64,000 nt of DNA, taken from Seison nebaliae (lineage: Eukaryota > Rotifera > Pararotatoria > Seisonacea > Seisonidae). The stretch lies in NCBI GenBank assembly GCA_023231475.1, contig JALJEE010002379.1, forward strand, positions 1 through 64,000, in the 5' to 3' direction. The notes beneath the pieces were generated by a model. It did no database searches. It was not told the origin of the DNA and worked only from the letters and a program-made list of their open reading frames with translations. Both the position numbers and the translations under genes were made by a program. This document shows, one piece after another, positions 11,073-22,157 of the stretch. Positions within the stretch are counted from its first letter, which is position 1. The number at the start of each line of letters is the position of its first letter.

Positions 11073-12352
11073 ATGAGCATTTCACAAAAAGGTTCTTTTG
11101 AATGTTAGTTTTTAAATCTTTTAAAGAGAATTAAAAAGACATGTGTAAAGCTGTAAATGAGTTCAATAAACTGGTTTAGATGTGAAATTAAAAGGAATGG
11201 GAAAAAACTTGGAAAATGAGTAAACCGACTGCTCATTGAATATGCACATCTTTTCTAATAATATTCATTAATTTTATTCTAATTCATTTTCCATTATTTT
11301 TTCTTTAATATATAGTGTCCCTCACTCCGAATAACCATATCTTCCTCAATGATGAGCATTGGAATAAGTGCAAACGCCAATCATTTTATTACAATAAATT
11401 AGAAATAACGACTCCTTTAATGAGACAAGCATGTAGTCCATTAGGTAGACTTTTCACCGGCAACCAGCTATGTTCCGTTTACAATAATATGAATGGGGAT
11501 CAAAATACTCCAATTATATCTGACAAAACACCACCTCGTTTTGCATATTTTCTCTCCGATGATCTTAATCATAACAACAATGATTTTCATCCGTCCAATA
11601 TTGAAAATTATGAGAAACTGGAAAAGAGTTCGCCTAATACCTTATCGACCAGTATGGCATTTGATGATGGGCCGAATGTAAAAGTAATAAAAGATGAAGA
11701 GATGGAAAAAGAGGAAGAAGAAGAAGAAGAAATCACAATTAGACAAATAAAAAAGAGATTGCCAACGAAGAAGAAAATTCAGAAATTCAATGAATCTCAA
11801 AATGAAGATGATATGTTCATTTTTGGTCCTAAAACAGCAGAATCGGAAAATAAAGTCTTTCTATTTAAAGGAGCAAATCACCACATCGATAAACATCAAT
11901 TAAAAATGGCAAATAGAGATCAAAAATCTGTTACTCGTTTATTGAGGAATTTAATGGATCTTTTCTTCGATCGACGCACATTGGCTATTTCGTCGTTGAC
12001 TGGAAGTGGGAAAACCACCCAACAATTACGTACAGATATTATGGGAGACTTGTTCCGTTATTGCAAAATGAAATATCCGGATGTTGCCGATGGAATATTG
12101 AATGCAGCAGCTACTGATAAATGCGTTCAAATCCGTCGTAATTTCCGACGAAGATTACGAATTCGTTGTACAAATGTTTGCGATAAAGTTCGAATGGATA
12201 TAGCACGAGACCACTTCGATTATAGTCTCCTCCCTTTCAACTCCTTAATCGACATGAATCAAATCCATGAGGATATAAAACGCAATATAATCAATCAACA
12301 GAATGAACCATGTATCCATCGCAAACTTCTGGAAGAACTACATAAGGGATGA
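11073..12352 (+). CDS. BEN-domain nuclear protein
   Basis: The main exon begins at 11316, directly after a splice acceptor (TTTCTTTAATATATAG). A plausible first exon is 11073-11091 (ATG...CAAAAAG, donor GTTCTT), which keeps the frame and gives about 352 aa. That first exon is inferred only. Residues about 50-180 are polar, with an acidic KEEEEEEE run followed by a basic KKRLPTKKK cluster that could be a nuclear localisation signal. At about 11925-12180 lies RDQKSVTRLLRNLMDLFFDRRTLAISSLTGSG, then a helix around LFRYCKMKYPDVADGILNAA and a basic end. This is the pattern of the BEN domain, a DNA-binding and protein-interaction module of chromatin factors (LxR.LL..LF....LA.SS..G). The target and function are unknown. 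Confidence 0.62.
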
Positions 12353-13116
12353 AATAAATGTGAAAATAAAGAATCTTATCAATATTATTTATTTCGTTCT
12401 TGTCTAGAAAATTGATTGGACATCAAATTTAGTTTTCCATAGATATTTATTAACGTCATTCGTCGATTGTCTCATAATATATAAATTAAAAAAGAAAATT
12501 GTTATTAAAATTCATTTTCAATCAGTTTCTTTAACTTGAAACGTTTCTTTAACTTAACAATTTTCAGTTTTCTTCCAACTCTCAAAATTTCACATTTTTT
12601 TACTTGAGATATTTCAATTTTTAAGATTTTAGATAATTTAAGAATTTCGGGTTCTTTTTTAAGTTTTTAAATTTCAGGTTTTTTTTGGGATCTTGAAATT
12701 TAAGTCACAAAATTTCTCATTTTTTTTTTGAGCCAAAAAATTTCAAATTATTATAATTTTAAGAATTTCATTTTTTTTTAAATTGAAAAGTATCAAAAAC
12801 TTTTTTTTTGCTCGATAGTTTTGAAAATAATGAAAAATGTGAAGATAAGAACGAATTTAATTTTTGGTCTAACAATTTTTTGTAAAATAAAAGAAAGACA
12901 TTGAGAATAATGAGGAAAGGGAATAATGAGATTTAATTTAGTTCCACACGATTTTCAGAAGAGGATAATTTGGAGGCATGAAGAAAAGAAGAGAATAAAT
13001 AGATATTGTGAGTAAAAATTTGAAAATTTTTCCAAATCTAAAGAACAAGCGCTCGGGAAACCCATATAGAAGAGATATAAATTTCGGGGAGGAGAATTCA
13101 CAGAAAAGTTTTGAGG
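12353..13116. other. Spacer between BEN gene and NAA10
   Basis: Low-complexity T/A-rich DNA with many variants of AATTTCAGGTTTTTTTT and AAATTTCAAATT. No coding signal. AATAAA motifs at about 12354 and 12366 may end the BEN transcript. Confidence 0.5.
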
Positions 13117-13617
13117 ATGAATATTAGACGTGCGAAAGCGGATGACATGTTGAGAATGCAGCAATGCAATTTGATTTGTCTACCTGAGAATTATCAATAT
13201 AAATATTATCTTTTTCACTTTTTAACGTGGCCACAATTGTCGTATGTGGCGGAGGATTATGATGGTAACATTGTCGGTTATGTGTTGGCTAAAATGGCGG
13301 AGGATGAATATGATTCTCATGGACAATTAGTTGGTATACCTCATGGACATATTACATCGTTAGCTGTGAAGAGAACTCATCGACGTTTGGGATTAGCAAA
13401 ACAATTGATGGAATGTGCAACGAGAGCGATGGCGGAGAATTATCACGCGAGGAAAGTGTCGTTACATGTTCGTGTATCTAATCGAGCTGCATTGAGTCTA
13501 TATCGAGATACATTACAATTCGAAGTGAATCACATTGAGAGACAATATTATGCTGATGGTGAAGATGCATATTCGATGATGAGAAAAATAGAGACTGAAA
13601 AAATTTGCGCTTCCTAA
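13117..13617 (+). CDS. NAA10: N-alpha-acetyltransferase 10, NatA catalytic subunit
   Basis: Single exon, 166 aa. The start was set at ATG 13117 because it gives the universal NAA10 N-terminus [10 protein letters not shown]. The GNAT fold is complete, with [37 protein letters not shown] and [18 protein letters not shown]. The last contains the RxxGxA acetyl-CoA loop. Then come [19 protein letters not shown] and [14 protein letters not shown]. With NAA15 it forms NatA on the ribosome and acetylates Ser/Ala/Thr N-termini after methionine removal. There is a small insertion ([10 protein letters not shown]) before the GHITSL strand. The usual long acidic C-terminal tail is missing, so the protein is short. 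An AATAAA at 13681 probably serves as its poly(A) signal. Confidence 0.95.
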   Translation: MNIRRAKADDMLRMQQCNLICLPENYQYKYYLFHFLTWPQLSYVAEDYDGNIVGYVLAKMAEDEYDSHGQLVGIPHGHITSLAVKRTHRRLGLAKQLMECATRAMAENYHARKVSLHVRVSNRAALSLYRDTLQFEVNHIERQYYADGEDAYSMMRKIETEKICAS

Positions 13618-13753
13618 ATTCTTTTTTGTTTTGTTTGAGTTGAAAAAAAAATATGAAAAAATTTAGTTTTATATAATGAAATAAATGAGAGAAATGTATG
13701 AGAAATTAAGAAATAATCCTAATAAGAATTCATTCATAAACCGATCGGATTGA

Positions 13754-15609
13754 ATGAATCGATTGAAATTGAGTGAGAAGAGAAATGGAAAAGATGAATC
13801 TTCGGTCGATCGAAGACACAGATCGTCTTCATCACAACGAAATCGTCCACATAATTACATTAAACTGAGTGAGAAGAAGAAAACAAAATCCGTTTCTAAT
13901 ACCGTTCTAGTGAAGACGAGTGAGAATGTTGGTAAGAAAGTTTTTTCGAAAAATCTGCGACTTCATGAAAAAAGTTATTGGAGGAGTAGTAAGTCGAATA
14001 GTGAGGTGAAATATTCAAATAATAATATTATTGATGAGAGGAATGTGAATTTCTCTTTGACGAAATTACCACGAAAAGAATTTCTTGCAGTCGACCAAAA
14101 TAATAAACCATTACATCAACGATCAGATACGTTAATTTTTATTATTTAATTTTCTTCAATTTAAATTTATGTTAGATCCAGATATAAGATAGCGAGTCAT
14201 TCTACTCAAACATCAGGATATCCATTTAAAGATTGTCAGACATCGACGGATAATGTCCGATCGATTGGAGTAAATGCAGTCGAAGTATTCGATCGAAAAG
14301 AATTTGTACGATCAGTAAATAAGAAAAGTTTATTAGAATTTTTGAAGAGAATGGAAGAGATGTTGGAAGTGTCATTAAAAACGAATGAAATGAATAAAAT
14401 AAATTTTGATGTGGATTGGAGTGACGACTCTATCGAAAATACGAGAGTCATTCGAACATTTAAATTATTCGATCCTTATCATAACGTCAAAAAGAATGAT
14501 ATGTTCATTGTGACGGGTATTTGCTGGAATAGAATTGGAACGAAATTTGCTGTTGCTTTTGGTCAGATTGATCACGAATCATGGTGTTCACATAAATCAT
14601 GGATGATGGTTTATTCGATTTATACGAGTCAAACAAAAACTTTTTTCCAAACTGATTTATCAGCATGTTGTAGCTCCATTTCTTTCCATCCATTAAATGA
14701 TTCGATTATCGCTCTTGGTCAATTTAATGGAGAGGTTTTCATTCATGATATTCATCGACATTTATCTGATTCGATTTTATGTCGAATTGTAGAAAAGAAT
14801 AATATCCATCATGATTCCGTTTCTCATATCGATTGGATTTATGATACTTTATTCAAAAAGAAACGATATCTCGTTAGTTTCATTTATCGATTATATTTTA
14901 ACAATAATTAATTCATCAGTTATTATCTATTAGTAATGATGGCGCTGTTCGTATATGGCAACCATATCCAAAAAGACATGATTTCATTTTATTATATAAT
15001 TCAAAATTGAATTTAATGTCAGTTATGAAGAAGAAGTTACCACTTCCACTTACCATGTCTATTTCGTCGTCATCGAATGTGTTTGATAAAGTTCCCATAA
15101 TGATAGTGGGATCGAATGTTGGTCAATTAGTTCGTTGTTTCTTGAAAGAGATCGACAATGATGAACAAATGAAAACTTTATATAATTATGAACCGGAATT
15201 AGCATTTATCACCAATATATCCGTCTCTTATTTAGTGCCCAAATATTTTTTGGTAACGACATCAGACGGAAATGTCTCCATTCGACAATTGAACGAATTC
15301 GAACCAGTTATTCGATTATCAGTCAATGGAAGGAATATTACGAGTTCAGCTTGGTCTCCATTTCGTGCGAGTGTCTTCCTCCTCGCCACCGACGACAATC
15401 AAGTTCATATATTCGATTTGTATGAAGTGAACAATTATTCGGTGGAACGACTGAAATTTCCATCGAATGTCACTCGCATCTCATTCAACAATAAACAGCC
15501 TGGACTCATTCTACTCGGTCATCAAGATGGCGATGTTACCATATTGGAATTGGCATCAAAATTGAATAAAATGAATCCGAAAATTATGAAATTTATGAAT
15601 AGTCTATGA
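13754..15609 (+). CDS. DYNC2I2: Dynein-2 intermediate chain, WDR34 type
   Basis: Exons 13754-14130, 14176-14872 and 14920-15609, with introns of 45 and 47 nt, give 587 aa. The first 130 residues are basic and Ser-rich, likely disordered. A WD40 propeller follows. The diagnostic stretch is GICWNRIGTKFAVAFGQIDH, followed by ESWCSHKSWMMVYSI, which matches the first WD blade of WDR34 ([21 protein letters not shown]). Later blades include SISFHPLNDSIIALGQFNGE, LSISNDGAVRIWQPYP, MIVGSNVGQLVRC, SSAWSPFRASVFLLATDDN and ISFNNKQPGLILLGHQDGD. DYNC2I2 links dynein-2 heavy chain to light chains for retrograde intraflagellar transport. The stop codon lies just before a (TC)n tract. Confidence 0.9.
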
Positions 15610-15627
15610 ATCATCTCTATTTTCTTT

Positions 15628-15652
15628 CTCTCTCTCTCTCTCTCTCTCTCTC
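15628..15652. repeat. (TC)n microsatellite
   Basis: About 12 uninterrupted TC units. They lie in the short gap between two convergent genes. Confidence 0.95.
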
Positions 15653-16736
15653 ATAACATTTGTAATAATTTCATTAAATTCTTGTTCATATTAAGAGAAT
15701 TGCATCTTTTGGGTAACGATTGAAAATCAGCACTCTCCAAATTGTCTTTCTGATAATCTGGCATCTCTTCCGTATCTTCCGTTCTATTCATTTAAATATT
15801 TTGCAAGAGAAATTTCAAAGAAAATATTAACACAAATTGATGATAGAGAATTCTTTCGAGAAACGAAGCGATACCGATAAATAATTCATAATCGATACGT
15901 TTCTCACGATCCAATTCGATTAAATCGAATACCTCGTTCAGTTGTTCCTCGCCCACTCCTCCACTATGCACTTCTTTCAATGATAATATCAAATTCTAAA
16001 ATTCAGGAAATAAATGACGAATGGAGAACAAGAAAAAATTGAGGAAACATTAAACGACATATCACCATCTTTTCCATCTTTCAATTTTTCGAAAATTCTT
16101 TTGTATAATGCATTCCGTCTCACCGATACACGACAATAAGAACACAAATATTCTATCGTTGACATTTCTTTTTTGTTGTTGATGAATAATAAACAAAATT
16201 TAAATTTTCCAGATATAATTAAAAGTTTCCAATTCATCATTTTCAATGATTTAATGATATTATTAATTTAAAAATTTATAATGAAATTGAATTGAGAAAA
16301 AACTTTGAAGTAGTCGGATGTCGATGGGAAGTTCAAAACGAGCCGATTGTTTTGACAACGCTAAACGACCATAAGTTTTCGTCTGAATAACATTTTGGGA
16401 TATATCATAAATTGAAAGAAAATTAACAGACAAATTCATCTTTCGAAACGATTTGAAACGATTCACAACATTCGGTAGATGGTAAAATGTCGAATTACTC
16501 TTACTATTCGAACCTTCAATGCGAGATGTCGGATTCTTGACAGAAGAAAGATATAAATTATCATATTTTTTTTTTACTAAAGTCGAAGTAAATGAACTTT
16601 TTTGGAATGATGATGAACTCCCAAACTGAATTGAGTTGACTTCGAATATTTCTTTCTGAAGAAATGGTCCTGATATAATTGAAGAAATTGAGCTTCGTTT
16701 CGTTCCTTTCTTTACGAGAGAAGAATTACTTTCTTT
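15651..16736 (-). CDS. EF-hand-type protein, 5' end and 3' exon uncertain
   Basis: Well-supported exons are 16736-16304, 16167-16049 and 15995-15834, all in one consistent frame. The first part is Ser/Lys-rich and unrecognised. It leads into a helical stretch (LPIDIRLLQKMSTIEYLCSY, CRVSVRRNALYKRIFEKL). Two EF-hand-like motifs follow: KLKDGKDGDMSF, with DGKDGD as a loop, and a degenerate second one (LIELDREKRIDYELFIGIAS) with D/D/E at loop positions. The last exon is ambiguous. A phase-0 splice gives a short tail stopping at 15727. Another acceptor choice gives an acidic tail with MPDYQKDNLESADFQSLPKR stopping at 15651. A possible first coding exon is 16838-16806. It lies between DYNC2I2 and calaxin, so a ciliary role is conceivable but unproven. 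Confidence 0.6.
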
Positions 16737-16739
16737 CTA

Positions 16740-17450
16740 ATCACAATAATATTTGTTGGAATAATTAAGGAATTAAATTTGAGGGAGGTCTGACATAAGA
16801 GAATGATTCCAAATACAAAAACTTCATTCCACAATTCCTTCAAATATGTGCAACGTATGTGTACTATTGTGCTTGTGTGGATTGTGTGTTTGTGTGTGTG
16901 AATATGTGTAGGAAGAAGTTAACACTTATCGTTATATTCCAAGGCGAAGAAAAGTTTTTTTTTGTCGTTTGATTCTTAAGGACGATCGTCTTGAATAATG
17001 GAAGTAAATCTTCTTATTAAGAATTAAATAATAAAGGATTTAGCAGTAGGCACTGGTAACCAAGTCGAAGTAACGAACTAATAAGTTTTACATTCAATCA
17101 ATAAACTTTTTCTTTTGATTCATTCATTGTGATTGTTCTGTATGAAAATTCAGTTCTATTCACTAACATGTATTTGCTAAATATGATGATATTATTTCAT
17201 AGACGGTTGTAATTATAATTTCGATCTTATAAAATTTATGTATATTCCGAAGGAATTATCAACAACTATTTTAACGTATAACTCCTAATCACAAAAAATG
17301 GACATGATAAGATGATTATGATTTATATTTATTCACTAAATCATATTTGAATTACCAAATTATATTTATCAAATTCTTTCAAATAATATTATGAATAAAA
17401 TTTACTTTCCAAAAATTTTTCTCAGGATTTTAAAATTTGTTTTTTTCTCA
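16740..17450. other. Gene-free stretch with (TG)n
   Basis: No supported coding exon apart from the possible first exon of the EF-hand gene at about 16838-16806. A TG-rich microsatellite lies at about 16870-16905. Confidence 0.4.
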
Positions 17451-17748
17451 TTATAAAAAATTTAACTTTTCAATTTCCTTCATTTCTTTTATGTTATTCT
17501 TCGATTTCTTCAAGATTCCCTTTGGTTTTGTTGATATCGTAAGTTGTTTGACAGTCACCTCTACATTCTCCCAAACCAATAAACTGAGCGAATTACTTCG
17601 ATAAATTGATGGTTTTAATGCTGAAATTAGAAAGTATTAAAACGAGATCAAATAAAGAAGAACAATCATCTTCAATACTATTCGTTTCCATCAGTCTAAT
17701 TAATGACTTGTCATCATGGGACCATTTCCGATAATGTTTCTTTTCCAT
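17451..17748 (-). CDS. Small two-exon protein of unknown function
   Basis: Exons 17748-17679 and 17620-17451 join in phase 1 across a 58-nt intron (GTATTG...TTTCAG) to a 79-aa basic protein. It reads MEKKHYRKWSHDDKSLIRLM, then SLSLLVWENVEVTVKQL, then TKPKGILKKSKNNIKEM. The middle and end recall two things. One is the start of ABCG transporters (WxNxxVxV...KxIL), although no Walker A follows. The other is the KGILK motif of protein phosphatase inhibitor-2. Neither match is strong. The in-frame stop just upstream of the ATG supports the start. It may also be a chance pair of open frames. Confidence 0.35.
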
Positions 17749-17754
17749 TTAGAT

Positions 17755-18197
17755 GAAGAGTTTCTCAATAAAATTTTAAAAGAATTTTTCTTCAGGAAAA
17801 AGTACAGAAAAAATACAAAGAAATTCGAATAAACAAAATATTTGGAGGGAGAATGTCCTACGACTATTCGTCTGCTTAATCTTCGTTTGTTAATGACGAT
17901 GTTTATGGAATGATTTCTTCCAGAAATTCGCTGACATTATTGATGGACATAACTGTGATGTGTCAACGTGACATATTTTACGATAAGAGAACGAATTGAC
18001 ATTCGGAAAAAATTTTATTTGAAAAAACATCTTTTCAAAAGTTACTTAACTTCTCGGTAAAATCTCGTAAAATAAAATGAGAAGAATGGAAGTGACATAT
18101 TGACATGTCGAAAAAGAAAACAGGTTTTCATTGAAGGAAATGTCGTTAATATTCTGCTCCAATCTATCGGAATTTGTGATGACCTGTATTGAACATC
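17755..18197. other. Spacer downstream of calaxin
   Basis: About 440 bp between the calaxin stop and the small unknown gene. It is AT-rich, with no protein-like frame seen. Confidence 0.4.
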
Positions 18198-19318
18198 TCA
18201 TCTAATCAATCGAATTTTTGAGAGACATTTAATAATGGAAAGAATAAAATTAAAACATGTTCCATTGATTTGTGTTGCATCGCTATTCATGACGGTGAAA
18301 GTGGCTAGAAATGCATCACGTGACTAAAGAAAAAAATATTGAAGTAAAATAATAAAGAAGAGAACACGTAGATCAGGAAGACATTGTCCAAGACACTGTA
18401 ATAACAATGGCTCTTTTATTACACTTTCACGATAATCATTAAATGATATTCTACCGTCAGCATCCAAATCCTGGTTGATTTTGAATTGAAATTTATTTTA
18501 TGATTTTATCTGCTTCCTAACCATTTTCCTCATGATTAATTCGACGAGATCTTTGAAAACATCATCAGGATCTTCATCAGCTGTTTTCTATAAATATTAT
18601 CAACACGATCAACGTGGAAATTTTATGAAGTTCAAATTTAACGTAGACAATACAATTTTTGAAGAACGGATAAATTTCTTCACGTAAAATGTATCGTTCC
18701 CCTGTGATGTCGTAGACCGTGTAACAGACTAACAAGTGGAAAATTAAGAAATTGGAAAGTGGAGTATAATTATCAGGAAAAAGAAGTCGAGTGTAATTCT
18801 AAGCATTTAATTTGTTCGTCTAATGTTCCTCGGAGGAAAACGGACATTCCGGTCAACCAAGATCTCATGGTAATCCATCCTTCATTCTTCGAATCAAATG
18901 CTCGAAATACTTTAAATGATTTTTATGTTTCCTATATCTTTTCAGTCGTCAGTTGAACGGAATGTGAACCTCGATCAGATAACGAATTTCCCGTCATGTC
19001 GAAGGTGTTATAAATGAGATCTCGAAATTTTATTCTATCCATCCGATCATATCCATTCGTCAATTTACTAAAGATAATTAATAATGCTTCAATTTCAGCT
19101 TTTGTCCCTTTTTAACATAAGTTTTAATTAATATAATATATAATTAATTAGAGGAATTTTTATTAACAATGGACACTGTGCTGGATATTTTCCATGACGG
19201 TTTGCATCTCCTTCCGAGTGATCATAACCATGTCATGGTTCTCCTCCTGTCCCATCGTATTCAGTCCTCTCATGGGTGACACTTGCATCTTCTTCTTATC
19301 ATTCTTTCCCTTTTCCAT
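18198..19318 (-). CDS. CLXN: Calaxin (EFCAB1), outer-arm dynein Ca2+ sensor
   Basis: Seven exons: 19318-19177, 19107-18970, 18909-about 18805, 18730-18649, 18587-18522, 18470-18366 and 18323-18198. The encoded blocks follow calaxin in order: EIEALLIIFSKLTNG, FRDLIYNTFDMTGNSLSDR, VFRAFDSKNEGWITMRSWLT, GMSVFLRGTLDEQI. Next come HTVYDITGERYILREEI, DEDPDDVFKDLVELIMRKM, DLDADGRISFNDYRESVIKE and PLLLQCLGQCLPD. These are three EF-hands plus the PLLL.LG.CLPD tail that marks the family. Calaxin stabilises outer dynein arms and adjusts ciliary beat to calcium. EF-hand 2 (DITGERY) has lost typical Ca2+ ligands, while EF-hand 3 (DLDADGRIS) looks functional. The junction between exons 3 and 4 has no GT donor; see findings. 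Confidence 0.85.
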
Positions 19319-20185
19319 TCGGTGATAATCGCGCAAAAAATTAGAGAAGTTAAATTGGAAATTGACTCAAATGTCTAATGTATATTTTTTATTAAACAAC
19401 TTTGTCAGAAACGATCAAATTCGACGGAAAAAAAAAACGTTGAGATTATTCGTTTAAATTCCAGAAGAAAATTCATTAGAAGAATATTCGTTCAATTTTC
19501 TTTCGAAAAATTAACGACTTTATTACCGTTATAATCATAATACAACAAAGGAATAATATATGTAAGGAGTCAAACGAGTAATTCAAAATTGAAACATGTT
19601 TAAAATATAGAGAATTGAGGAAGGAACAATTTATTTGAAATGAATGAGGAAATTGATAGATGGGAATTAATTAATAATCAGATGGACAATCATTGAACAT
19701 CAATTATGAATGATTCGATGAGAGGAAGGAAGACGAAGGAACATGAATCGAAGTATCAACATTTGTGAAAAGTTTTTGTGGAAAGTAAGTGAAAAAAAAC
19801 AGGAGAAGATTTAGATGAATATTATTTTGATTGTTCCTTTATTGAATGATATTATTTTTTGAAGAAATTGATTTTTTTTCTCAATAAATAAAAGTAGATG
19901 ATTTTAAGGCGAAAATTGAAAGGAATATATCGAAAATGCATCGACGAATTCCATGTGAGAAGATGTGTCTGTTTGAAGTGCGTATATTTATATGTTTGTA
20001 TGTGAATAAATGGATGAAAATATAAGAGAATAATTTAGATGCAAAAAAAAGGAGAGAAAGAAATGTCAATTTGGATGAATATCAATTAGGAAATTGATGT
20101 TAATAAAACTTTATCGCTCTTGGTGAATGGATGACGATGTGGTATTGGTAATGCGTCGAGTAATGAAGCATTTCTCAAGACAAAC
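19319..20185. other. Spacer between G-gamma and calaxin
   Basis: It contains the calaxin promoter and the G-gamma 3' region. The open frame at 19881-20069 is low-complexity and not protein-like. Confidence 0.45.
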
Positions 20186-20392
20186 TCAAAGTGTCGTACA
20201 TTTCCTACTGTGTTTCCATGGATTAAGATCAGCTGAAGGGAATCCACTCACCAGCACATCGTTATCTTGATTATTCAACACATAATCCATCATTTCCTTG
20301 ATGGCGGTGGATATTTTCATTCTTTTCATTTGACTATGAATTCGGAGGAGGGGAATATCAGCCATTAATTTCGTCGGATCTAAATCAGCCAT
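20186..20392 (-). CDS. GNG: Heterotrimeric G-protein gamma subunit
   Basis: A single coding exon of 68 aa, the usual size for G-gamma (65-75 aa). An N-terminal amphipathic helix (DPTKLMADIPLLRIHSQMKR) is followed by ISTAIKEMMDYVLNNQDNDVLVSG, matching the xxSxAxxxLxxYxxxxxxxDPLVxG pattern. FPSADLNPWKHSRKC then fits the G-gamma NPF/NPW region. It ends in the CAAX box CTTL, and the terminal Leu predicts geranylgeranylation. The protein pairs with G-beta on the inner face of the plasma membrane. DVLVSG replaces the very common DPLV(T/L)G, a small divergence. There is no in-frame extension upstream of the ATG. Confidence 0.86.
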   Translation of the reverse strand: MADLDPTKLMADIPLLRIHSQMKRMKISTAIKEMMDYVLNNQDNDVLVSGFPSADLNPWKHSRKCTTL

Positions 20393-21667
20393 TCTCTCAC
20401 AAAAAGTAATAAATGAATGAATGTGGGACGAAGGAATGAGAAAGTATAAATGTCAATGAGTGAGTGAGAGAGGGAAGAATATCTGCACGAATTATGATAA
20501 ATGAATTAAGTAGGAGAAGTTTCATTAAATTTATTGAAAATTTCCTGCGTGACATAAAAAGAAGAAAGGAATAGAATAAGAGAGCGAAAAATCATTTTTA
20601 AAATGAGTTATGGAAACATCTCTCTATATCTGATGCTTGATGTTGAAGTAGTGAGGAGGAAAGGATGTGAAAGTCTCTCTTGGTAGCACAGAAGAATTAT
20701 CTTTCAACACATGAAAAATTGAAGCAGATGGAATGAAAAAGAAGCAGAAAACATAAGTTCATGGTGGCAATGCATCATCATATTAACGTTCACATCATCA
20801 CGAATAACAACAACATTCCTTCTACCTCCATCTACACTCCAATATAACGGGAGATGATGCATCACACACTGGTGTATACATATAAATATAAAAAAGAAAA
20901 TAAATGAAATATATCTTCATATATATCTCATATGAAGATATATTAATAGATAAAAAAATTCAAATTAAATCGACCTTAATATTATAGTTCTCCATAATCA
21001 TTTTAATTGATCAGATCACACTAATGCAATTGTAGAAGCGAAATTAAAATTTTAATTGAATCTAATTCTAAGCTTTCTTCCTAACTAGAATTGTCTATAT
21101 AATTTCCCTTATAATTAGTAATTATTATATATCTTCTCTTTTAGAAATATTCGGAAGAAAAATAATTAAAAAAAAACTTTTCGGCAATTCGAATTGAAAA
21201 AAGAAAGTTTTGTATAATTGAAATAGGAAAAAAACTTTTTGGCAACTGAAAATCTGAAAGAAAAGTTTGCTGTGAATTAAACTGGAGAAAAATTTTCTTG
21301 AAATTCCAAATTGAAATAAAGTTTTTTGTGATTTATATTAAAACGTGGAATTTGAATAGACAGAAATTCATGTAATAAATAGTCGACTTAATTGTATTTA
21401 CTAACACGAGTTGTGTCAAATGAATTTCCGATTTGAATAATAATAATATTTCCAATGACGAAGGTTGTGCAAGAGGAGAATGGATGGGAGAAGCTAAATG
21501 AAAATTGACAAGATTTGGAGTTATCTGACATTTGATAAGAAGCGAAGATGATTGTATGAATTAAAATTAATGTTTTATTTCCATACAACGTCAATGTAGA
21601 TTGAGAAACAGTCAATGATACAAATGACGTTTTTCATAAGATAATTCATAAAAAACAATTTAATAAA
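20393..21667. other. Gene-free stretch containing a perfect hairpin
   Basis: No coding exon recognised. It includes the G-gamma promoter side, an AT-rich block and the inverted repeat at 20909-20943. Around 21150-21330 there are loosely repeated units of the form GAAAAAAACTTTTTGGCAA...AATTGAA. Confidence 0.45.
20909..20943. repeat. Perfect 14-bp inverted repeat
   Basis: ATATATCTTCATAT at 20909-20922 and ATATGAAGATATAT at 20930-20943 are exact reverse complements with a 7-nt spacer. The DNA is AT-rich, so chance is possible, but the internal CTTC/GAAG breaks simple AT palindromy. Confidence 0.75.
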
Positions 21668-22157
21668 TTAATCTTTCGATTCCTTCAATTTGTCGTTGAC
21701 GTAAACTTTTTTGAGAATGTAATCGTGTTCGGAACATGATGGACCCAATGACTGTTAGTTAATTATTAAATGAATAATTATGAAAAGGGAAAATAATAAC
21801 TGAGAGAGCGACCACTCCTGCCATGACACCTTTCTTCGGTTTACCGTTCTCATCCATTTTCACCAAACCGACAAATTCTGCCAATGTCTTCCCACAATTC
21901 ACAGTGACTAAAGGAATACCTTTTTCAACACATAACGCTTTCAATAACTTTGTGTATTGTGGTTCGGTGTTCTGGGCAGCCATCAAACATAAAACGGCTT
22001 TGCCTGTATCTAGAAGTCGAATGACTTGTCGAAATCCACAAACAACTTTATCGGCCACTAAAGCATTTCGAACAACGGCTCGTAAGTTTCGTGGAAAATC
22101 TGCATCTGCATTCTCCGAATTCTCCGAAATATTACACTCGACTCTTGTTTCAGCCAT
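21668..22157 (-). CDS. RPS12: 40S ribosomal protein eS12
   Basis: Exons 22157-21801 and 21751-21668, split by a 49-nt phase-0 intron, encode 146 aa. The L7Ae-like fold is clear in NLRAVVRNALVADKVVCGFR, LLDTGKAVLCLMAAQNTEPQ, YTKLLKALCVEKGIPLVTVN and KTLAEFVGLVKMDENGKPKK. These correspond to ALxxAL...DG...G..EA.KALD, AxLCVLA, LVEALCAEHxIPL and LGEWxGLCKxDxxGKxRKV in eS12. The protein belongs to the beak of the small subunit. It is more diverged than usual for a ribosomal protein: the conserved VVGCSCVVV is replaced by GVMAGVVALSS, and the last helix is different and Lys-rich. That could reflect fast evolution or a paralogue. Confidence 0.85.
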
